This document shows, piece after piece, positions 60,411 to 64,000 of a stretch of DNA of 64,000 bases (within the stretch, counting starts at the first letter, position 1; every line of letters begins with the position of its first letter). A program made the translations under genes and the position numbers. The DNA lies in the NCBI RefSeq assembly GCF_003368325.1, contig NZ_CP031467.1, positions 124,001 through 188,000 on the forward strand, given 5' to 3'. The notes beneath the pieces are model-generated. The model was not told where the DNA came from. It was given only the letters and a program-made list of their open reading frames with translations, and did not search any database. The stretch comes from Paraburkholderia caffeinilytica. GTDB lineage: Bacteria; Pseudomonadota; Gammaproteobacteria; Burkholderiales; Burkholderiaceae.

Positions 60411-61376
60411 TCATTTTGCCAGCACCTCGCGGTTGACGATGTTCGCTTTCAGCGTCCCGTCGAGCGCGGCGACGAGGTTTTCCGCCGCATTGCGCGCCAT
60501 CGCGTGACGGGTCTCGTGCGTCGCCGAACCGATATGCGGCAGCGCGACTACATTGGCCAGCTTCAGCAGCGGCGAGTCGGCCGGCAGCGGTTCGGTCTCG
60601 AACACGTCCAGACCCGCGCCGCGAATCGTGCCGTCTTGCAGCGCTTCGATCAGCGCCTTTTCGTCGACAGTCGCGCCGCGCGAGGCGTTGATCAGGATCG
60701 CGCTCTTCTTCATCGACTTGAGTTCGGCTGCGCCGATCAGGTGCTTTGTCTCAGGCGTGAGCGGCACTTGCAAGCACACGAAGTCCGAGGTGTCGAGCAG
60801 TTCCGCCAGCTCGACGCGGCGCGCGCCGTACGCCTGCTCCGCCTGCGCGTTCGCGCTGCGGTTCGTGTACAGCACCTTCATGTTGAAGCCGAGCGCCGCG
60901 CGCCGCGCCACCGCGCCGCCAATCCGTCCCAGCCCGACGATGCCGAGCGTCTTGCCCTGCACGTCGACGCCGAAATGGGCCGGTCCGATGCTGTGCTTCC
61001 ACTGGCCCGCCCTCACCCACTCCGCGAGCTCGACCACGCGCCGCGCCGAGGCGAGGATCAGCGAGAACACCGTATCCGCCGTGGACTCGGTCAGCACGTC
61101 CGGCGTGTGAGCGAGCACGATACCGCGGCGCGTGAGATCGGCGACGTCGAACTGGTCGAAGCCCACCGAGATGGTCGACAACGCCTTCAGCCGGTTCGCG
61201 CCTTCCAGCATCGCCGGTGTGATTTTCACGCTCGAACCGATGCCGCCGTCCGCGTCCTTCAATGCGGCGGCGAACGTGTCATGCTGCGCGGGATCGACCT
61301 GCACGACGTCCGCATGCCGTTGCAGATACGCGAGCACATCCTCGGGCAGCGATTTCCAGGCGACGATCTTCTTCAT
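60411..61376 (-). CDS. kguD: 2-ketogluconate reductase (D-isomer-specific 2-hydroxyacid dehydrogenase)
   Basis: 321 residues from ATG 61376; TTG at 61379 is a possible alternative. Rossmann motif GIVGLGRIGGAVARR; catalytic Arg in INASRGATVD, Glu in DVFETEPLP and His in LPHIGSAT. It reduces 2-keto-6-phosphogluconate (or 2-ketogluconate) with NAD(P)H. Starts four bases after the kguT stop in the operon kguK-kguT-kguD-ptxS. Confidence 0.88.
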   Translation of the reverse strand: MKKIVAWKSLPEDVLAYLQRHADVVQVDPAQHDTFAAALKDADGGIGSSVKITPAMLEGANRLKALSTISVGFDQFDVADLTRRGIVLAHTPDVLTESTADTVFSLILASARRVVELAEWVRAGQWKHSIGPAHFGVDVQGKTLGIVGLGRIGGAVARRAALGFNMKVLYTNRSANAQAEQAYGARRVELAELLDTSDFVCLQVPLTPETKHLIGAAELKSMKKSAILINASRGATVDEKALIEALQDGTIRGAGLDVFETEPLPADSPLLKLANVVALPHIGSATHETRHAMARNAAENLVAALDGTLKANIVNREVLAK

Positions 61377-61380
61377 CAAT

Positions 61381-62676
61381 TCATTTTCCTTGCATCGGTG
61401 TAGCGAGCGTGCCGGTCTTGGTCAGCGGCTCGGCCTGAGGCTGCGGTTTGACAATCAACGTCAGAATCACCGCGGCGATCAGCGCCACGCTCATGAACGC
61501 GTAGGATGCCGCGGGCGAGCCGGTCGCGCCATTCAGATAGCCGACCACGTACGAGCCGACGAACGAGCCGAGCGCGCCCATGCTGTTGATCAGCGCCATC
61601 GCGCCGCCTGCGACGTTCTTCGGCAGCAGTTCCGGCACGATCGCGAAGAACGGCCCATACGGCGCGTACATCGCCGCGCCGGCAATCACCAGCAGCGCGT
61701 ACGACACCCAGAAGTGCGTGGAGCCGAGCGCGTACGACGCGGCGAACGCGATCGCGCCGACCAGCAGGAACGGCCACACGAACACTTTGCGGCGGTTGAG
61801 TTTATCCGATGCCCAAGAAGCCGCAAGCATGGCGATCGTTGCGGCCAGATACGGCAGCGCCGAGAGCCAGCCGGTTTCGACCATGCCGAGCGTCGAGCCG
61901 TTCTTCAGAATGGACGGCAGCCACAGCACGAAACCGTACACACCGATGCTCCAGCAGAAATACTGCGCGCACAGCTTGACGACCGCGGGCGTGCGGAACG
62001 CCTCGCTGTAGTTGCGCACCGGCTTGATCGCGGCCTGTTCGGCGCGCAGCGTTTCGGCGAGATCGTCCTTCTGCTGCTGCGTGAGCCACGATACCTGCTG
62101 CGGCTTGTCCTGCACGATGAACCACCAGCACACCGCCCAGAGAATCGCGGGCGCGCCTTCGGCGATAAACATGTGGCGCCAGCCGAACGAGTGCACCAGA
62201 TAGCCGGATACCACCGACATCCACAGCACCGTCACCGGGTTGCCGAGAATCAGGAAGGTGTTGGCCCGTGAGCGCTCGCGCTTCGTGAACCAGTTGCTGA
62301 TGAAAATCAGCATCGCCGGCATCACTGCGGCCTCGACGACGCCAAGCACGAAGCGGATCACCATTAGCGAGGGAATATTGCTGACCATGCCGGTCAGCGC
62401 CGCGCACCCACCCCACAGGATCAGGCTCCAGAACACGAGCTTTTTCACGCTGCGGCGTTCCGCGTAGATCGCGCCGGGAATCTGGAAAAAGAAATAACCG
62501 AGGAAGAACAACGCGCCGATCAGCGACGACAGGCCCTTACTGATGCCGAGATCCTGGTTGATGCCGGCGGCGGACGCAAAACCGAAGTTCGCGCGGTCGA
62601 GATAAGCGAGGCTGTACGTGATGAATACGATCGGCATGATCGTCCACCAACGGCGAATCGCAAGCGATGAAGTCAT
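61381..62676 (-). CDS. kguT: 2-ketogluconate MFS transporter
   Basis: 431 residues, 12 helices, anion:cation symporter group. GGAG ten bases before the ATG. Conserved SLAYLDRANFGFASAAGINQDLG at the N-terminus and the FLGVVEAAVMPAMLIF loop are typical of KguT/phthalate-type transporters. Takes up 2-ketogluconate for KguK. Its 5' region is 394 bases long and contains repeats and a 9-mer array. Confidence 0.88.
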   Translation of the reverse strand: MTSSLAIRRWWTIMPIVFITYSLAYLDRANFGFASAAGINQDLGISKGLSSLIGALFFLGYFFFQIPGAIYAERRSVKKLVFWSLILWGGCAALTGMVSNIPSLMVIRFVLGVVEAAVMPAMLIFISNWFTKRERSRANTFLILGNPVTVLWMSVVSGYLVHSFGWRHMFIAEGAPAILWAVCWWFIVQDKPQQVSWLTQQQKDDLAETLRAEQAAIKPVRNYSEAFRTPAVVKLCAQYFCWSIGVYGFVLWLPSILKNGSTLGMVETGWLSALPYLAATIAMLAASWASDKLNRRKVFVWPFLLVGAIAFAASYALGSTHFWVSYALLVIAGAAMYAPYGPFFAIVPELLPKNVAGGAMALINSMGALGSFVGSYVVGYLNGATGSPAASYAFMSVALIAAVILTLIVKPQPQAEPLTKTGTLATPMQGK

Positions 62677-62690
62677 AAAAGTCTCCTTTG

Positions 62691-62812
62691 TCGGCCAGAG
62701 TTGGCGCTTTAGCTGTCGGCCAGAGTTAGCGCTTTAGCGCTTAGTCCGATCCCATGCAAAGCTGTCGACCAGAGTTGGTGCAAAGCGCTTACTCCGGTCC
62801 CATGCAAGATAG
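62691..62812. repeat. Three imperfect repeats upstream of kguT
   Basis: TCGGCCAGAGTTGGCGCTTT (62691), TCGGCCAGAGTTAGCGCTTT (62716) and TCGACCAGAGTTGGTGCAAA (62765), spaced 25 and 49 bases; units 2 and 3 also share CCCATGCAA. AGCGCTT motifs recur (62728, 62735, 62784), which might be PtxS operators. Confidence 0.7.
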
Positions 62813-62893
62813 TTGCTGACGGTCTCCCGGAGCAATGATGGGCGGTCATGCGGCGCTGTTCGAGCGCTCTTGCTGTTATCGAGCGAGCTAATA

Positions 62894-63037
62894 CTGTCTG
62901 TGCTGTCTGTGCTGTCTGTGCTGTCTGTGCTGTCTGTGCTGTCTGTGCTGTCTGTGCTGTCTGTGCTGTCTGTGCTGTCTGTGCTGTCTGTGCTGTCTGT
63001 GCTGTCTGTGCTGTCTGTGTTGTCCGTGCTGGATATG
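62894..63037. repeat. CTGTCTGTG 9-bp tandem array between kguK and kguT
   Basis: Fourteen perfect copies from 62894 to 63019, then TTGTCCGTG and CTGGATATG as two degraded units. The unit length is a multiple of three and has no stop in several frames, but the array lies outside any supported gene. It sits 33 bases 3' of the kguK stop (63071, in coding orientation). Confidence 0.95.
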
Positions 63038-63070
63038 CTGACTGCGGAATCGTGCGTGCCGTACACGCGT

Positions 63071-64000
63071 TCAGGCCGCCGTTGCGACGTGCGGCAGGTC
63101 GGCGAGTTCGAGCGCGTCGAGGTCGGCACGGCTCGGCAGGCCCTCCGAATCGCCGATCACCTGGATCGCCAGTGCGCCGATGCGGTTGCCGCGCGCAACC
63201 GCTTGCGGCAGTGTCTTGCCTTCGAGCAGCGCACTGACCACGCCGACGGCGAAGCCGTCGCCCGCGCCGACCGTGTCCACCACCTTCGCGACCGGTTGGC
63301 CGGCGATCACAGCGGCATCGTCGGCGGTGCGGAAGTACGCGCCTTCTGCGCCGAGCTTGATGATCACGCCGCGCGCGCCCTGGTCGAGATAGAACTGTGC
63401 GATGTCGTCCGGCTGCGTGTAGCCGGTCAGAATCCCGCCTTCGCCGATGCCGGGCAGCACCCAGTCGGCCAGTGCCGCGAGCGCATTCAAGCCTTCGACC
63501 ATTGCGGCACGCGAGGGCCACAGCGTCGGACGCAGATTCGGGTCGAACGAAATGGTCTTGCCGGCGGCACGCATTTCGCGCGCCAGATGGAATGCGAGTT
63601 CGCACGAGCTGGCCGAGATCGCCGGCGCCACGCCCGTCAGATGCAAGTGACGCGCGGGCAGCACGTAATCGGCTGCGTAGTCGGCCAGCGACAGGTGGCT
63701 CGCCGCCGAGCCTTTACGAAAGTACTCGATGGCCGGATCGCTGCCGTCGTCGCTTTTCGACTTCAGCTGGAAACCGGTCGGGTAGCGCTCGTCGGTGGTC
63801 ACGCAGCGCTGGTCGATGCCTTCTTTCGTCAGCGTGTCGCGCACGTACTGGCCGAACGAATCGTTGCCGACGCGGCTCATCCAGCCCACCTTGAACCCCA
63901 ATCGCGACAGGCCGATCGCCACATTCAGATCGGCGCCCGCGACGCGCTTGGTGAACTGCCCGACGCCGGCAAGCGCGCCGGTTTCGGCGGCCACGAACAT
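63071..64000 (-). CDS. kguK: 2-ketogluconate kinase, PfkB family, N-terminus beyond the window
   Basis: At least 309 residues; the frame is open to the right edge, and the Met at 63998-64000 is internal (family proteins begin about 10-15 residues earlier with a GE-M-x-F strand). PfkB features: GADLNVAIGLSRLG near the start, GNDSFGQYVRDTL, and the catalytic GAGD motif in DTVGAGDGFAVGVVSALL. Phosphorylates 2-ketogluconate (or KDG) with ATP. First visible gene of the kgu operon. Confidence 0.88.
   Translation of the reverse strand: MFVAAETGALAGVGQFTKRVAGADLNVAIGLSRLGFKVGWMSRVGNDSFGQYVRDTLTKEGIDQRCVTTDERYPTGFQLKSKSDDGSDPAIEYFRKGSAASHLSLADYAADYVLPARHLHLTGVAPAISASSCELAFHLAREMRAAGKTISFDPNLRPTLWPSRAAMVEGLNALAALADWVLPGIGEGGILTGYTQPDDIAQFYLDQGARGVIIKLGAEGAYFRTADDAAVIAGQPVAKVVDTVGAGDGFAVGVVSALLEGKTLPQAVARGNRIGALAIQVIGDSEGLPSRADLDALELADLPHVATAA

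Noticed and set aside
28224..63037. CRISPR arrays
   Set aside because: The tandem arrays have contiguous units with no unique spacers and unit lengths of 8-14 nt; no cas genes are present.
62734..63129. 131-codon minus-strand frame with Ser-Thr-Asp repeats across the nonamer array
   Set aside because: Created by translating the CTGTCTGTG repeat; no ribosome site, overlaps kguK 3' end, composition not protein-like outside the repeat.

Overview
The window looks like a chromosomal segment of a high-GC betaproteobacterium of the Burkholderiaceae, most likely Paraburkholderia or a close relative. The evidence is codon bias, the protein families present (mprF-acvB, PGDYG protein, NodT/EmrAB efflux, PtxS-type 2-ketogluconate locus, prkA-yeaH-spoVR) and the number of LysR regulators. 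I see no rRNA, tRNA, CRISPR array, transposase or phage gene. About 52 protein genes are supported, including several below 75 codons.

Layout. 1-5.4 kb (minus): threonine deaminase ilvA, cut by the left edge, preceded by an Ile-rich leader peptide and an attenuator; then acvB-mprF (lysyl-phosphatidylglycerol metabolism). 5.5-8.6 kb: small ORFs, a hotdog thioesterase and an MFS exporter. 8.6-15.8 kb (minus): a PAS-PAS hybrid histidine kinase and a marR-nodT-emrA-emrB efflux cluster with shared palindromes. 16-23.1 kb: ferredoxin-NADP reductase, then a nucleoside salvage locus (porin, Tat-exported nucleoside hydrolase, LysR, NCS2 permease, adenosine deaminase). 23.2-28.1 kb: two LysR genes, an MdtD-like exporter and a GT2 glycosyltransferase. 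28.2-30.7 kb: an amino-acid ABC importer lacking its ATPase. 31.3-55.3 kb: two almost identical kgtP genes in direct orientation bracket 22.6 kb that holds a GSU2403-type nucleotidyltransferase with twin palindromes, the prkA-yeaH-spoVR stress operon, an MCP, a LacI/sugar-binding-protein pair without transporter, corA, an orphan cydX coupled to a P-loop kinase gene, saccharopine dehydrogenase with an Lrp regulator, a LysR, a Spy-like protein and a PGDYG protein. 55.5-57.7 kb: a large secreted-effector-like protein of different composition. 57.9-64 kb (minus): two membrane/hypothetical genes and the ptxS-kguD-kguT-kguK 2-ketogluconate operon, cut by the right edge.

Themes. (1) Transcription attenuation of ilvA can be read directly from the sequence, with leader peptide, protector, antiterminator and terminator arms. 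(2) The 1,269-bp kgtP repeats make the intervening 22.6 kb a potential deletion, duplication or inversion-free recombination unit. (3) Six unrelated short-period tandem arrays (8, 9, 11, 12, 13 and 14 nt) lie between genes in only 64 kb, several touching a start or stop region. (4) Two import systems are incomplete: an amino-acid ABC set without ATPase and a sugar-binding protein without ATPase or permease.

Starts were chosen from Shine-Dalgarno spacing, signal peptides and family length; where this differs from the longest reading frame it is stated. Functional names rest on remembered family features, not on a database search.
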